Assembly (NCBI RefSeq): GCF_018691265.1
Contig: NW_024881316.1
Location: 5,356,819-5,420,818, forward strand
Direction: 5' to 3'
DNA from: Tyto alba
Taxonomy: Eukaryota > Chordata > Aves > Strigiformes > Tytonidae
DNA: 64,000 nucleotides
How positions within the stretch are numbered: position 1 is the stretch's first letter; each line of letters begins with the position of its first letter. Shown here piece after piece: positions 49,851 through 64,000 of this stretch. Under the pieces are notes generated by a model. That model was not told where the DNA came from. It ran no database searches and saw nothing but the letters and a program-made list of their open reading frames with translations. The translations under genes and the position numbers were made by a program.

Positions 49851-52800
49851 AGAGGAGAGAGGGCATTCAGGTAGAGTTTGCCCAGCCCAGTGTTTCTATT
49901 TTAATTACCATCTATTTTTAGCAGCGAGTCACTCCAGCTCACTGAGGTAAGTGAAGCTGAACTGACTTGTTCCAACTAAAGATCTCCAAAGCTCTCTTTC
50001 TAGTTGCCATGACTTCCTATGAGAATGAAGCTCATGCAACCACATTGTGTCTTTCTCCATTTATCAGTCACTTCATCCCTAATATCTTTGCAACTCTTCA
50101 GCCTAATTGGACTAAGTTTTCAAGAGATGTCAGTCTAAACTCTCACAATTTTTGTAAAAAGAGAATGCTACAACGAGGCAAGAGACCTGTGCTGCAGCTA
50201 AAGTAAAATGAAACATGAGTTTTCCTCTTACACAACATCAGAACATGCAAACTCAGACACAAGACACCAGACTTTAGCGAGTGAGGTTCATTGGGTTATC
50301 TTCTCACAGAACTGCGTATGTTATTCTATTTTAAGTATTTAATTTTAAAGTAGTTATTTTTAAAATTTAATTTCATTTTATTGTATTTGAAGTTACTATA
50401 CTGACATGATCCATTCAAATCTAGTTGAAAGATCACTTTATGTGTCTGAGTCTTGAAAAGGCTAGATGCTCTCCTGCATCAGAGAAGTGTTCGTTGACAT
50501 GGCGAAACACTGATGTTTAAGTGAAAAGTGTTTCAAAAGAACTATACGGTCCACATAAGAGTGTCACTATGATAAAAACTGTCCCAACACAGATTGATTT
50601 AAATCTGTAAAGTGATTTAATTAAAAAAAAAAAAAAAATCAGATTTAGGATTGCTTGCTTGAATATTAATTAAATGAGAGAAAACATTATGTGTGTATTT
50701 TCAAGCAGTGTCCTTAATTTTACTGCAATATTTCAGTTCAGTATATTTTTGTTACCATAGCTTGGGAATTATTTAGGGTGGTAATGAGGACTGCTGTAAC
50801 GATGTATATAAAAACAACTAGTTTTAAAATCCAAACATAACTGATAAGAGGATATTCACTGTGATATCAGACATTGCTACAACAGCCACATAAATTCCAT
50901 GGGGTGAAGAAGAACAAGGATGAAGCGTGCAAATTCACAATGGTGTGATACATTTGCAGTATGGACTGCACTTATCTTTTTATTTGCCACAGACAACGTA
51001 AATTATGCGTAACAGAATGGAGATTCAAATGATCTGGCATCTGCATAACACTATAAATTACACTGCACTGAGTATGCTAGAGAAAAGAAGACTTTACCAG
51101 TATCTAGTTAAAATGCAACTGTAAAAAAACAGTGTCCAAAAATCAGTCCTAGACTAATGATGAACAGATCCTTACAAGTACAGAGGCTCAACTACATTTT
51201 GATGTAATTACATTACACATATGGGTTTTCAAACACACTCTTCCAATTCACTTTTACTGTCAGAGGCAATAATACTAAAACAACAACAAGCACCTGAGGT
51301 GACGTGAGGTTTTGCAATCTTTATGTGAGTGCATCTAGGTTAAGATCTTTAGCGTCTCTCCCACTGTACCATATTCCCACATCCAGTCTTTTGTCCTTTT
51401 TAAGGTCTTCTTTTTCTGGTGAATGGAGAATGCTTTGCCAGTTGTACACCTCCATTCCCTGGAAAGTGGGTATCTATTGCTTGCCTGCTGCAGTTGTGAA
51501 GATCTAGTCACTATCTTGGCCAGTCTTACTCCCAAAATCACAAGACAATCTGAGGGAACTTCTTGGAATTTACTTTGTTTCTGACCTTGTATGTAAATTC
51601 AGATTACAGAGATTTCATTAAGCAGAGAAAAAAAATGACTAAGGCAAGAGTCATTCAGGTGCTTACAAGGAAAAAAAGTGTCACACAGAACTATAGAATT
51701 TTAATTCTGACTGGAAACTGATGGATGTGTGTAGGAGGAGGATAGATTCAAGACCATGAAATGAAGTTGGGAGAAAGACAGACACTTAAACTTTGTTTAA
51801 CTTAAAAACAAAGATTCAGCGGACTTGCTGGCAAATACTATGCTTTTGTTTATTTGTATTGATTATTTGATTATCTCCCACATGAGAAAAATAATTTTAG
51901 TGCTATAACAAGTATGCCCACCTCTACATACCTCACTCCAAAAATATTTCACCAACTGCAGCAATAATTTTCCCTGAGTAACCAGTGAAACACCAGGTCT
52001 TCAGTGAAGAGGAAAGAATAGATTCAGTGTTTTTAAAATAGTCTTTATCTGCTGCCTGGGAAGTAACACAAGGAGACCTGCCTTCAAGTCTGATTACTTA
52101 GGAAAGAGAAGAAAAAAGATAATTTATCTTTCAATCAGAGTCTATGCTGCAGGTTTTGTTAAAGCATATCATCTATATCTTCATTAGGATGAGGTTATTC
52201 TCAAATAATCCAGACAGACAGATGACTTTGGGTTATTTATATTTTTATATCCTTTTCCATGTAATGATAAGGGAAAACATACTGTCATTTTTATTTATTT
52301 ATTTATTTTTAACAATGGTCTTATGACTAGCAGACAATGAAATGAGACATAGAAATATATTTTCAAATGCTGTTAAGCTTGATGGGGCACCAAGTGTGTG
52401 GTTAAAGACCTGTTTTGCAGCCTTTGTGCCCAATTTTCTTCTCATCTGCACCAGTATAAGGTGGTGGGGTGGGCGCTCCTTCTGCTGCAGTCAGAAGCCG
52501 TCCACAGCAGACTAATTGTGGCAAATCAGCCATAGATATTCCTGACCTAAGATGGTGTAAAAGAGAAATAGACGGCAAAAAGAGCCCTTTTGACAATAAT
52601 ATTCACTGTGTTTACTGACTCTTAGATGTTGTGCTGTTGTCATAAATCAAACAGCAGGTGGTTTTAATTGATGAAATTATCCTTATTAATTTTTAAGCTG
52701 TCACAGACAGATCTAAGGCAAGTTATGTGGTTGAGTTGAAGTGGATTGTTTTTTCTTAGAAATGCACAAAGCATTCTGTCTTCAATTCTGAAAGTGGAAA

Positions 52801-55254
52801 CATGACTTCTTCCTGGCCTTTCCTGGGCATGCAGGGCTTGCTGGCTCAAATGAAGAATGATATTTGCTTTAAAAAAAGAAAGACAACATTGTTTTTTAAA
52901 TTTTCCAGAAAGATCAGGTCACATCTTCCCTGAATGATCTTTAACATCTTTTGTAACAGTACCAACAATAACTTGTGCAGGTTTTGGACAAAGTGTGCCA
53001 GTAACAGTGCAAAAAAATAAAATTGATGGCCATCTCAGACACAGAGCTATTGCTCATGAACAGATTGATGTGTTCACGCACAATTGCTCTGAGAGGCCCT
53101 AGACATGTTGGGGTCAAATTGGCAAAATAGGTAGCAACTGTATTCTTGCAGCAGCCTCCAAAGGAGAGAGGCAGATGTCTATTCTATCTTGCAAACACAT
53201 TCTTTTACAATGTGTTACTTCATCTCTTTTATTGCACAAGAGGAAAGTGAGAGACAGAGAATCAAGGATAACACTAATGATAGACCATATGGAATCCATA
53301 AACAATGTTGTTCTGGAATAAGATGGTCTTTAAAGGGGGTGGGGCCCTTATTGTACTTGGGCCAGACATTACCTAACTCCCCAGGTGAAAGAAGGAGAAT
53401 AGGTGAGAATAAGGAGCAGACGCTGGAAGCATGTGATTCAGAGCAAGGCTTTCTGGAAGATATAAAGAGCAGATTGAATCCCTCTAAATGTCTGAGTTCC
53501 TTTGTATTAAAATAGCCTGCTCCTGCTCTCTGGGAGCAGAACCTTCCTCAAGAAGCCTACTGAAGATAATAATATTTTGAAACTGCATTAACAATTTGGC
53601 CTGTTTTTTTGTGAACCACTTAGGAAATCCTGCACTTTTATGTGAAGGCACAGGATCCTGAAGCGGGGAAATGACTGAGAGAACATCCTTCACTACAAAA
53701 TGCCCTTTCTTTGGCAAAGGGAAGCCAATAATAACAACAAAGACTCAGGGCAGTCCTAAAAAAATGGATAGAACTACCACTACACTGCCACTTTTGCAGT
53801 CTTTTAAAGCTCGTTCTGAATAACATTGTACTGAGCAAGTCACCCTGCTGAAAGCAGTCATTGCTTTTGGTGCTAGCATCTGAGCCAACCTAGCCCACGG
53901 GCCAGCAAGTGGGACAGCTGTCTGCATCAAGGAAGCTAGAGGAATTAGTTATTTCTCTTGATATTGCATCCAACTGGCCAATGTTTTAACTGCATGAGTG
54001 TAAGGAAGAATGATAGTGTCTGTCTCCCCCAGCATATGTGAAGGTTTCAGGTTTTGGCCTTGTTGTATTTGACCTCATTTAGGACAAGAATGCTTTTATC
54101 TAAATCAAAGCCAATTTCTAGTATTAGTCTGAACTTGTGAAGACCCCCAGTGAACAAAAATATCACAGGAATTAGGCAATACATTCAGAATGCATTTTGA
54201 AGTTTTAAGCATGTGCTTAAGTGCTTTTCTGGCTCTACTTTAATGAAAGATGGAAACGTAATGTGGAAATATGACCGAGAAATTCTGTTTCATTAAAATT
54301 GGAATGAATCCCAGTGATGAACAAAACTCAAAATGAAGTCCTATTTTGAGATTTAAAAGTAGCTTCTCTCCATGTTTATTCTCTCCATTTTGCTGCTGCC
54401 TGATGTGAGCCCATGGCAAGAACACCACAGCGAGCCTGCTTGCTACATTTCTTGTAGCTGCTTCTGAAGTAAAATGTACTAGTTATTGAGCAGTGGTTTG
54501 TTGCACTAGGGCATGCTAGAAGGATAGTACGAAGAATAGCTGAAGTATGAAAACACAACAGGAGATTTCTGATTGCTTTTCACAAGTTTATCTGACTTCC
54601 TTGAAAAGGCTATAGGACACAGAAACGGGTAAAAGTAAATGGTCGATATAGAAGAAAAAAAGCCATTTTTGTTTTAATTTATTCTTCAGTGTAATTCCAT
54701 AATTTATCTAGTAATAGCGTAAAATAGAAGCAGGTTGAGGAAGGAACCTTCATCCGATGCAAAACATAATAGCTATACTGACTTCTGTGTGTTTGTTTTG
54801 GGGAGAGGGCACAGACACCCAAATCGGCATGTCCCAAAAGGGTTTTCCAGTCGGGGTCCTGTGTCTTTTTGCAGCTGTGACCAAGTCACCAAGCTGAAGC
54901 AGCTACTCAGCCATCTCATCCAAGGCCAAAATGCGGTGTCAGAGCAGAGTGCCCTCTCTGGGGGCTCAAGGAGAGGCAGGAAAAATCTGAAGGGGAAGAC
55001 AGACAAACGCCTACAGAAATAATGAAGGATTTAAGGAGAAACAATACTCTGTTGTTTTCCACAGGATCTTTTGGCTGAGTTACAGGAGAAGAGTCTGGGT
55101 TTTGTCTCTCTGCACAAGGGGAAGTGACAACTTGGGAGGAGGTAATTGTGCTGAGACTTGGTGAGCCCCTCTCCTGGGAGTAGCTTGGTGCTCATCACAC
55201 ATCTTTGGTTTGGGAGATGATGTTTTTTAACAGTACTTCTGAGAATGGTGCTAC

Positions 55255-55318
55255 CGCTAGCATTAGCATTAGCTAATAATTAGCTATTAGCATTAGCTAA
55301 TAGCATTAGAATTAGCAT
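55255..55318 (+). repeat. ATTAGC-type tandem/inverted repeat
   Basis: Several ATTAGC hexamers in direct orientation mixed with GCTAAT in reverse. This gives a 64-base stretch with overlapping direct and inverted repeats that can fold into short hairpins. Confidence 0.8.
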
Positions 55319-57597
55319 TGTGTGACAAAGGTTGTCGTGCTGGGTCTGAGCTCAGTGGGTTACTGTGGGAGTTGACAGGCAACTTAGACAGTCCTCTTCT
55401 TCTCTATTTGCTAGAGCTATAGATTTTGACTATGAGCCAAAAGCTAAATGGGTCCAAACCGACAAAGGCTAGGTCGGTCAGTTGCTAATACATGTGATGG
55501 TCTGGACGCAATCTGGATGGAGGGGATGGGGGGTAGGTTATCTATGTCCTGTGTTTCTCATGTGCAGCCGTTGTTGGTTACTGTTGTAAAATGTGACAAC
55601 ATAGCCCAGCTTTTTTCATTAGTCATTAAAAAAAAAAAAAATCGTAATATCAACCTGCCACACTTCTTCCTTTCTTAATTTAATAAAAGATAGGCAGCAG
55701 CATCTTTTTAACTAAAATATTGCACAGTTAAGGAACCCGTAGCACAATAACATAAAATGGCAAATGTATCTCTGAATACGATCAGCTCTTTTTAACATGC
55801 ATACCCTAGACATCCATGAAAATCCAGTGAACACTACATTATTATGGGGAAACACATGAAAGAAAAATGGACCATGAAGATGATATATACTAAAATTTTT
55901 CCTATTGTGACTTTTAGTACCACTTTTTTTCATAGCTCAGCAGGAGACCTGAACTATGCTCAGCAATTGCCAAACAGCATGGTAAACTAACAAGTGGGTT
56001 TTCTGTATGTTATCTCCAGTTTAGTGGAACTTTGTAGGGCAACAACCCACTAGTAGATCACAACTCATTTTGGCAGGCCATTTTGTGTGCATTATTGACC
56101 TTTTCTTGCTGTCCATAAATCCTTGACAATGCTGACACAGAAACGCACCAACTGACCTTTCAAAAAATGTTGGAAATAATCCGTTCCAGCTGTAGGCTGA
56201 GGACACTGACCATATTCAAATATAAATCTCTCCATCAGCACCATGGACTGCTGGCAACAGCAGCATTCACACTCCCCAAACTGATTCTTCACACCAACAA
56301 GCCTGATGTCCCTTATGAAAAAGAAAATTCTCACTGGCTAAAAGCAGGAGGAGGAAACCCCCTTTTAAAAGATGACTATGTAAGGAAAATTTAAGACAGC
56401 ACTCATTTGACTTTCCCCAAAATCTGGCTAGCAACTAGAGCATCCTCCCTTGACAGCTCTTAGTGTCAAATGTTCTTAGCACGTGTAAGTCTTGTGGACT
56501 TCAGTCTCAAGCCCAGAACAAAGTGTACATTTCCTGTTTTAGAACTGGCATCCTTTCCTTATGTTTTAAAGCACAAGGCTTTCCTCTCAAAACTCCTTGA
56601 GCATTGTATTCTCTCCATTTGCAGAGTGCAATATTTATTTTTCCCTTTCTTCTAAAGGAAGAAAACCCACCACCCTGAGAACTGACCCTTTGGCTGTAAT
56701 AAACTATTGCAGTTGTGCAGGGGTCCTCACGAGACCAGAGCCTTGAACCAGATGCCTGAGTTAGCTAAGCTGTGTTTAAGGCCAGTTACTCAGGGCTTAC
56801 TGTCTGTGGGAATGGTCTTAACTTGAGTTCAGCAATGGATGAGCTGCTTTGAATGAGTTCTTGATGAGCATTTTCTGTAGGCTGAGAGTACTGTAAGTTT
56901 GAAGACTGCCTTACCTTGGAGTACTTTGTTCATGTTCCTAAATTAATTAGCTTTGACTTATATCTAGTGAAGAACTTCTCCCATGGCTTTCCTATCAAAC
57001 CGTGTTTAAATAAATTAGTAGATGTGAGATAAGTATCCCATACTTCCAAATAGCTATGCAAACTTCTGCATTTCTTTGGCAAGGAAGTACACTAACCCCT
57101 CTTTCAGGGAGACTTGTGTGCCTCTGTGGAAAACACAATTTGAGTGACTGAGAGACAATCTAGAGCTGAGGTAGCAGCAGAAATTTGTGTTCAGAAAGTA
57201 ATAGAGACCAACCATTCGGCAGGGTTGGAAGAAGAACTATCTTCTCATATGATTAGCAATTATATCCAGGGTGCAATAATTAAACTTAGGACTGCAGAAA
57301 GGAAGACCAAATATCTCTCACATTGTTGAACAACAAAGTTCTCTAACTGCCAGAGCAAAGATAAGATACCGATGGGAGATTCTGCATGTTGCAAGGTGTC
57401 TTCTGAAATGTGTGCTGGCAATCTCTGTCATGTATAAAGGCAAGTTCCATTTAAGTAAATGGAAAAGGCAAAAAGTCCCTATCAAGTTGTTTCAGGATAG
57501 TAGCTGAAAGAAAATCCATATGAAATCCCACTAGACCTTTATTATGGATACTAATAATATTAACAGTAATTCACATTTCCAGAGAAATGTAATTCGA

Positions 57598-57693
57598 TCT
57601 TTTAATTAATTTTAATTAATTATTTTTTTAAAAATTATTTTTTAAAAGTAATTAATTAATTTTAATTAATTCAATCTTTTAATTAAATTTATT
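57598..57693 (+). repeat. AT-only palindromic low-complexity tract
   Basis: Almost entirely A and T, composed of repeated TTAATTAATTTTAATTAA-type palindromes around a central TTTTTAAAAA. It can extrude as a cruciform or act as a DNA-unwinding/AT-flexible site. Confidence 0.85.
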
Positions 57694-58182
57694 TCCAGAA
57701 AATTTATTGATGTGGATAACCAGGAAAAGATAGCTAAAAACATAAATGGAAGTTTTCAGTAAGTGTTTTTTCCTCTGTTTCTCCCTCATTAAACATCCTG
57801 GGTAGTAATCCCCAAAATAACCTCTTTTTTTCATCCCCCTTTCCAGGATCTGTTTTCCTTTGTCACCCATGGTCTTGATAATACAGATTTGACTTTGCTA
57901 ATATGCTTCTTTATGTTTGCTTTGTGTTTAATTCTGGGAAAGAAGTAGTAGTAACATGTTCTGCATATAAGAGTGCTTCACATTTCCTTTCCAGCTGGCT
58001 AGTATATAATTTTTGTAATTATTGTTTCTACATTTGTTTCAAATTTCCCTGCCTCCTTGAAGTAAGGGATAATAGTTTTGAGAACCACTGCCTGGGTATT
58101 AAACTCATCTGTGTAAAAGGGAATTCCAGCAGCTTGGATGAGATTCTAACACTTTTTTTTTTTTTTTTTTTTCCCTCTTGTA

Positions 58183-58260
58183 AGGCCAGCGTCCATGTAA
58201 TGATCTAGTCCAGCCTTCTGTATAAGGCCATAAACCTCACCATGGTTCCACATCTTATTT
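58183..58260 (-). mobile_element. CR1-type LINE 3'-end fragment
   Basis: TAAGGCCAGCGTCCATGTAA, then TGATCTAGTCCAGCCTTCTG and TATAAGGCCATAAACCTCACC, match in order the reverse complement of the amniote CR1 3' terminus (GGTGAAGTTCTATGGCC ... GGTCAGACTAGATGATC ... CTTCTGGCCTTA). A T-run precedes it at 58151-58171. Short but well matched. Confidence 0.7.
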
Positions 58261-60308
58261 TCACTCTGTAAGTACAATGTAAATACTAAGCAACAGAGAA
58301 CCTGGTAAAGTTCTTCTGAAAAATCATGGTGAGAAAAACTCTAAGAAAAAATTGGGCCTTTTGTTGGGTCTGCAGTTAGCAGATGCCTTTCATAACTGTA
58401 TGTAAACTTTTTGTAAAAAGCCAAATTAACTTAGTCTGTGTGACTCAAATATTTCAGAGCCCTTAGATCTTAGAGGAAAACAAAATTTTACATGTGTGTT
58501 TGTCTTGACAGTATACTTTTTGTGCAGACTGTTTCAGTACTGTTTCATTGAATATCTGACTCTTTTCATAGTGTCCTTATGTACATCAATTATTCTTTTA
58601 CATCTCAAGATAATACTTTATATATTATGCCTATGCTGGCTGTTAAAAGTGTTGACAATTTGTTCATACTGTGATTTATGTATGTCTTCAGCACTCATAT
58701 TCCCTTGTGCTATAGATCTTTAACTTCAGTTCCAAAGGTCCTCACACAGAAGGAGCTGGAATCTCTAAGATGAAATTGCACATTTTCCTTAAAGCTTGCT
58801 TTACTTTGCTTCAGCTACTCATTACTGAGTTCACTGAAGACATTGGTAGTGAGCAGCAGAATGTTTTCATAAAACAGATACAGAGCTTCCTTTAGTCCTC
58901 TCTGCCACTCGTTCCTTTAGTGATTTTGAAAACTTAATGGAAACAGGTGAATAAATATGAAAGGAAATCCATTGGTAGATCTATTTATCAGCATATCACC
59001 AAAGGTTCCTTTCGCCCTTCATGCTCTTGCTGACAAAATGTTAGACAATCACAGCCTCTTTAATGACAGCCCCTCCTATTTCAGCTACATATCTTTATGT
59101 TGCACTTATGAAGAAGGATCTAGTCTGGAGCCCTTTATAGTGCAAGCTTCCCTTGGAAGGCCATTTAAACCAAGTCCCCATTTTTCCCTTTCCTCTTTCT
59201 CCCACCTCAAATTTCAGTAGCTGAGTTAACAAGACAGAGGCTTTTCCTGTTGTTTTCTGACCTTTTTCATCCTCAAACAGTCATAATGCTGATGTCCCTA
59301 AGAATAAACCCATGCAGTTGCCGCTTCTCCAGAGGATAAACAGTTAGCTCACTATACTGTTGGGCTTTGGCCAAGCTTTTAGTGTAGTGTCAACCTATAC
59401 TGAAAGAAAATCCTTTAGCTTCCCTAATAAAAAAAATGTTAAATAAAAAAAAAAAAAAAATCAATCTAGCATTTGGCACTAGCAATGCTTAAATCAGCTT
59501 AAGTGGTTCCCATCCTTTGATAGATACCCCTCTGCTGGATAACCATGAATCAGACCTGTGATAGAGCTGGAAAATTACCTAACTGAGAAGGCTGTATTTC
59601 TGCTGGATCAGCTCCTGGGTCTGATTCACTGTGCAGCTTCTGGTGTGGAAATTCTGGTGGTGCAGTGGTGCAAGGAGCAAGCACCTTGGACAGAGATTGC
59701 CACCATTTGCAGTGTTATTAGAGAAATAAAGCTGTTAAAGAAGTGTATGTTTCTGTATGAATCACTTTATGAATCACAGTTCAGGATGAAACCTCTTCAT
59801 ACACCCAAAAACTGACGGACACCCTTGTACTAACACTGTGATGCCTGCAGGTGCTTCTAGATTTTGTATGAGACAAAAGAGTTATTTGTGGGGATAGTGG
59901 GTTTAGGATGAACTGACTCAGCTGGCAGAGCCTTCAATTTCAATGAATGTGTTGTCCAGATAATTCCTTTGAAGGAGTTATAAAAATGGTTTGAAGAAGT
60001 CAAATAGTTTCCAACCATCAAGAACTGATGAAAAGTTAAGTTGTTTTCTGTGGTAAACCTCCTAAAAGTAAGTTACTACAAAGGAATAGTTTCTTATTAA
60101 ATCATAACATCACTCCTATTTTCTCTGAAAAGTGCATTAAGATAATTTAGTACAAGTTGACCATAACTAGAATGATAAACACAGCCTTATCATTGTCTAA
60201 AATACCAGTTAGAGGTTTTTATTGTATCTAGATGATTTGGGTTTCCCAAGAAATTAACTTTGCATACTTAACTAAAGTTCTTTACATTAAGGCAGGTTGC
60301 TGTTTCTT

Positions 60309-60371
60309 TTTTTTGTTTTTTTTTTTTTTTAGTTGGTTTTGTTCTGGTTTTTTTTTTTTTTTTTTTTTTTT
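60309..60371 (+). repeat. T-rich low-complexity tract
   Basis: Two T-runs (about 16 and 24) separated by AGTTGGTTTTGTTCTGG. Confidence 0.9.
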
Positions 60372-63300
60372 ATCTTTTATGTTCAGCAGCAATGATTGTA
60401 CATCTATAATTTAAATGGTCCTTTTAGTACATCTGAGAAAGGACAGATTGCCCTTTCTCTCACCGCTTATTTCTGCTGAGCTAATCACTGAGTTTTGTAG
60501 TAGAGTGAAGAATGAGTTTCAGATTAGACATGTACAGGGAACACTTTGTTAAGTATCAAATAGTTTTTGCACAATCACTTTCTGGGCACTCCAGTTCTTT
60601 TAAGAATAAATTCTGATAACTAAAACCAGAAAATTTTATTGAAATATGGTTCTAAAATAATAGTATCCATGAAAATTACTTTTTTTCACTGAATAGTAGA
60701 GTGCACACATCTAGTATTAGTATAATAGGGTGGGATGATCCTGCAAGAATTTGTAACTTCCTAGTGGTTTAAATTAGTGGCAAATACAAATGTTACTATA
60801 CATAATGCAATCTCTTTGGCTTTAGTATCATCAGAAAAATGCAAAAAAGAAAGTCAGTATTTCATCGACAACAAATTCTGACCGTGAGCAATTCCAGAGA
60901 ATATAAGCTTTGAAAGTACAAGTTACAGTTTTTAAAGTCGATGTAAATAAAATTACTTCTCATTTGGGAACAGTAATACTGTCTACGGGAATATGTCAGC
61001 AGTATCTGCTCTCTCAGATGATTTTTGGCAAACACTTCCTGTGAGGCCACAGGTTTGTTTATTTGTTTCTTCACATTCTTTTATGGATACAACAATACCC
61101 AAACTCTGTTGACTTTCTCTGATTGCCTACCTAAAGTCAGAAACTCTAGGGATCTTTGTCAAGATTCCATGTTTTGAAGTACCTAAAGTACCTAATATAC
61201 AGGGTTTCTGTGTGTATAACTTATGAATTCTCAGGGTTGGAGGCTAATGTTTCTTCTCTTTTCAGTGGAGGAGATAAAACAAACTACTGTGGGAAAAAAA
61301 ATATTTCTTGCCAAAATGAACTATTTGAAATTACCGTCCTTTGGCATAAAACAAATAAAATGTAATTTTGAGTACTTAGAGTAAGAAAACAGGGGACTAG
61401 ATTCAGATTCCCTCCTGGGAATTTTTTCTCCTGAACATTTTTTCAGCCTTAAATGTTTTAACAGTTCTAGGACCAAGGGTGGGGGTGTTGCAAATAGAGT
61501 AAAATGCTTCCAGGAATAAGCAGGAAGGGTACACCTAGAATACTAAAGGTCTAAGGTTTATAAGTTAAGACCTTTAGTCAAACTCTGACTGGCCTTTGTG
61601 TCAGAAACAGATTTCAGGGAACAAGAATCAAAAGATGTGGTCAGTGAATTCTTCACATTCACAGAACCAAAAGTGACCATGGAATAATATCAAACTCATT
61701 TAGGTAACAAGGAAGTATATGCATTAGAACAAAAGTCAGATCTACTCCACCCAGAGACACTAAGTACATTCATTTGCCATATTTGTAATAGTTCAGCTTA
61801 ATGCTGATTAGGTAATAAAAGAAGACACTTCCATGAGGCAGCCTTCATCTGGCATTGAACTCATATTCATGCCAAAGTTCCCATCTGCAAATGCAACAAG
61901 ACCTCCATTTCTATGCAGCTTAACATCTAAGGTTTAGGCAAGATTTATCCCTAACAGACTGGCCACCTGTTAGTGTTTTCTAACATCTTAAAACTTATAA
62001 TAAATTCTGAATGACCATTCTTTTCTTTCTGGTTCTGTTTTGTTTTGTTTTGGTTTAAATTTAGTATGCATAATTTTCTAAATTTTTTGTATGACGTATT
62101 CTTGTTTGCTGAATTCTGTAATTATTTTTAGTAAAGTGTTTCTTTCTTTAACAGGACCTGGTTCCTTGAGCTCTATTAGTTCTCAGCACATATATGAGAG
62201 TTAAGAGAGTACTCAAAAAAGGGCAGGAGACACAGAGTCAGGCTTCATGTTCTCATTCCCTTGTCTCTCTGAAAGCCCCAACGAACAAAGGGAATACTGA
62301 AATCAGCAGGCTGTAGGGCTCTGAAAGAATTGCCTTAACCACCAGCCTGGAGAGCAAATTGTTCTATCTTGGGAACTGTTTACTCTATGTAAAGTGAGAA
62401 TGGGGGGAGGTTCACATGAATGTTCCCTACGGACAACTTGTTAGGATGCTTCCACTAAGGGGTAAGCATAAAGTGAATTTTAACCTCATGAATGGTGTGG
62501 CAAAAGGCCAATATCCCATGGGGTGTACCAAGTAACAGAGAAGATATTGAAAGTCTTAGGTTGTCCTTTCTTTATTGTTTCTACTGTAGCTGCTCTACTG
62601 CATTTAAACTGTCTTTTAATAGTGTCCCCTGAAACACTATTATGTTTTATACAATATTTTTAGTCATAATCCATGTTCAGTATTTCTAAGATCCTGTATT
62701 TCTGTATTGGTGTCTTTCCCCCTGACCTGCCTCTCATTTGTGGGACTAAGCCAGTTTCTGATGAAAAAAAAGTATGGCATACTGCCCTAGCTTTACATGG
62801 AATTGGCTGGTTATACCAGGCTCAATTCTTATCAGATCATCATACTTTTCTAGTGAGATAGTAAGTCTTCAAAATAGAAATAAAGTTGGATCAACTAAAG
62901 TCCAAAAAAAAAAAAAAAAAACCAACCAAAACCTGGTGACTACATCATATGGGTCAGTAATGAGTGATCTCAAACATGTCAAAAAGCTGTTCCATGTGGT
63001 TCCTCTTTTCCAGTGATAACTAGAATGATTTACCTAATACTAGTCACATTCCCCTAAGGGGAAGGGAAACAACAATAAGAAAATTCAAGAAAAGGTATCT
63101 CTCTTTAGTCCTGTGAAGAGAATAATAGGCCCACTGGTTAACATAGAAACTCATCAGACATACACTTTCGCTCTTAGTTTTGCAATGTTTCATGGAGATG
63201 TCTGCTAACGTTTTGTATATGTTGTGAAGAAATAATTGTTTCTTGGTTTTGATTCCAAGTATAAAGATGTGCCTTGGTCAAAGCAGGGAACCTGTGCTGT

Positions 63301-64000
63301 GTTACAGTCCCTTCCACAGCAAAGTTAGTTAAGGGGTAGCTGAATGGCAGCAGAGAGAAAATGGGATACGGTGTCTTTCTTCTGTGTAGTTTTGCCTGCA
63401 GCTTTTTAGCATGAAATATTTGAAAATGCCATCTTAGCTTTTTTTTGCAGATTAATGCTTAAAGTGCTTAACTTTTTTTTTGCAGATTCCCAGGCCTTCC
63501 AAGTTTCTGTTGCTCCATAGTTTAAGTCTCAGTAGTGCCAACTGTTGTCAGGCTGTCTGCAAAGCTAGACAATATTTCTGTAGGTGTCAGTCCCCAACTG
63601 CCTGAGGAATTGCAGTGGTATATTATGCCTCCATATATTCTCCAGATTTCTTATGATCCCTCTGGGAATACTTGCTCACATTATTTTGTCCTTCTAAACT
63701 GTTGGCGGGTCCTGTTAACTTAGCACAATAGCATGATTTGTTTCAAACATTGCAATTGGGAACTTGCAGATTTTACCGCTTAAAAGTAAGATCAGGATTG
63801 CTGCAAATTCCTGTATAACTTACAACTCTGTGTAAATCAGAGTAAACTTTGGACAAGTAAATCCACATTTCTGCTTCTTTCATATTGGAATGAACTGATA
63901 TTCTTTGCTTAGAAATAGGAAATAGAGCCACATGGGGCCTCCACTTCGGTACAGCTACATCCAAGTCCTGGATACTCTGTCGTCCAGTGGAAACCTGAAA

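Larger units (their letters stand above)
48601..64000. other. Distal 3' flank, no gene recognised
   Basis: AT-rich intergenic DNA with homopolymer runs (48766-48786, 50622-50638, 55627-55640, 62904-62920), an ATTT repeat at 52283-52310, and the repeats listed separately. All open frames are short, without domains or plausible splice partners. Nothing resembling MCHR2 (the next gene past SIM1 in human) was found, so it would lie further right. Confidence 0.65.

Overview
This is vertebrate nuclear DNA, most likely from a bird. It holds most of one protein-coding gene, SIM1 (single-minded homologue 1), read left to right on the + strand, followed by about 28 kb of gene-free flank. Amniote origin is supported by GT-AG introns, fossils of CR1/L2-type LINEs, MIR-like SINE relics and simple repeats. 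A bird is suggested by the compact introns (last ten coding exons in 35.7 kb), sparse and old interspersed repeats, and the absence of recognisable mammalian L1 or Alu-type elements. Species was not determined.

SIM1 (303-36043). Ten coding exons are visible, all with consensus splice sites and matching phases. They encode 707 residues plus two bases of a split glycine codon. The missing part is the bHLH region (about 58 residues), which must lie upstream of base 1. The total would be about 766 residues, which is also the human length. Exons 1-7 of the window (303-4733) form a tight GC-rich cluster encoding PAS-A, the linker and PAS-B/PAC. A 19.5-kb intron separates them from the exon carrying the nuclear-localisation cluster (24232-24397). 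Two larger exons (31726-32131 and 35313-36043) encode the SIM C-terminal region.

Introns and flank. About 1.5-8 kb is CpG- and G-run-rich with several minisatellites; the rest is AT-rich. Intron 7 holds a CR1 relic (15.4-16.1 kb), MIR-like relics (17.4 and 19.1 kb) and a reverse-transcriptase fossil (20.7-21.0 kb). The 3' flank has a CR1 relic (37.9-38.3 kb), a 1.4-kb TTTC array (43187-44597), a probable PIF/Harbinger transposase fossil (44.84-45.24 kb), a small isolated CpG-rich block (48.18-48.60 kb) and another CR1 3' end (58.2 kb). I found no second gene, no structural RNA gene and no CRISPR array. Several repeat-free blocks with homeodomain-type palindromes are proposed as candidate SIM1 enhancers; that is inference from sequence appearance. 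I saw no evidence of a wholly new biological system.
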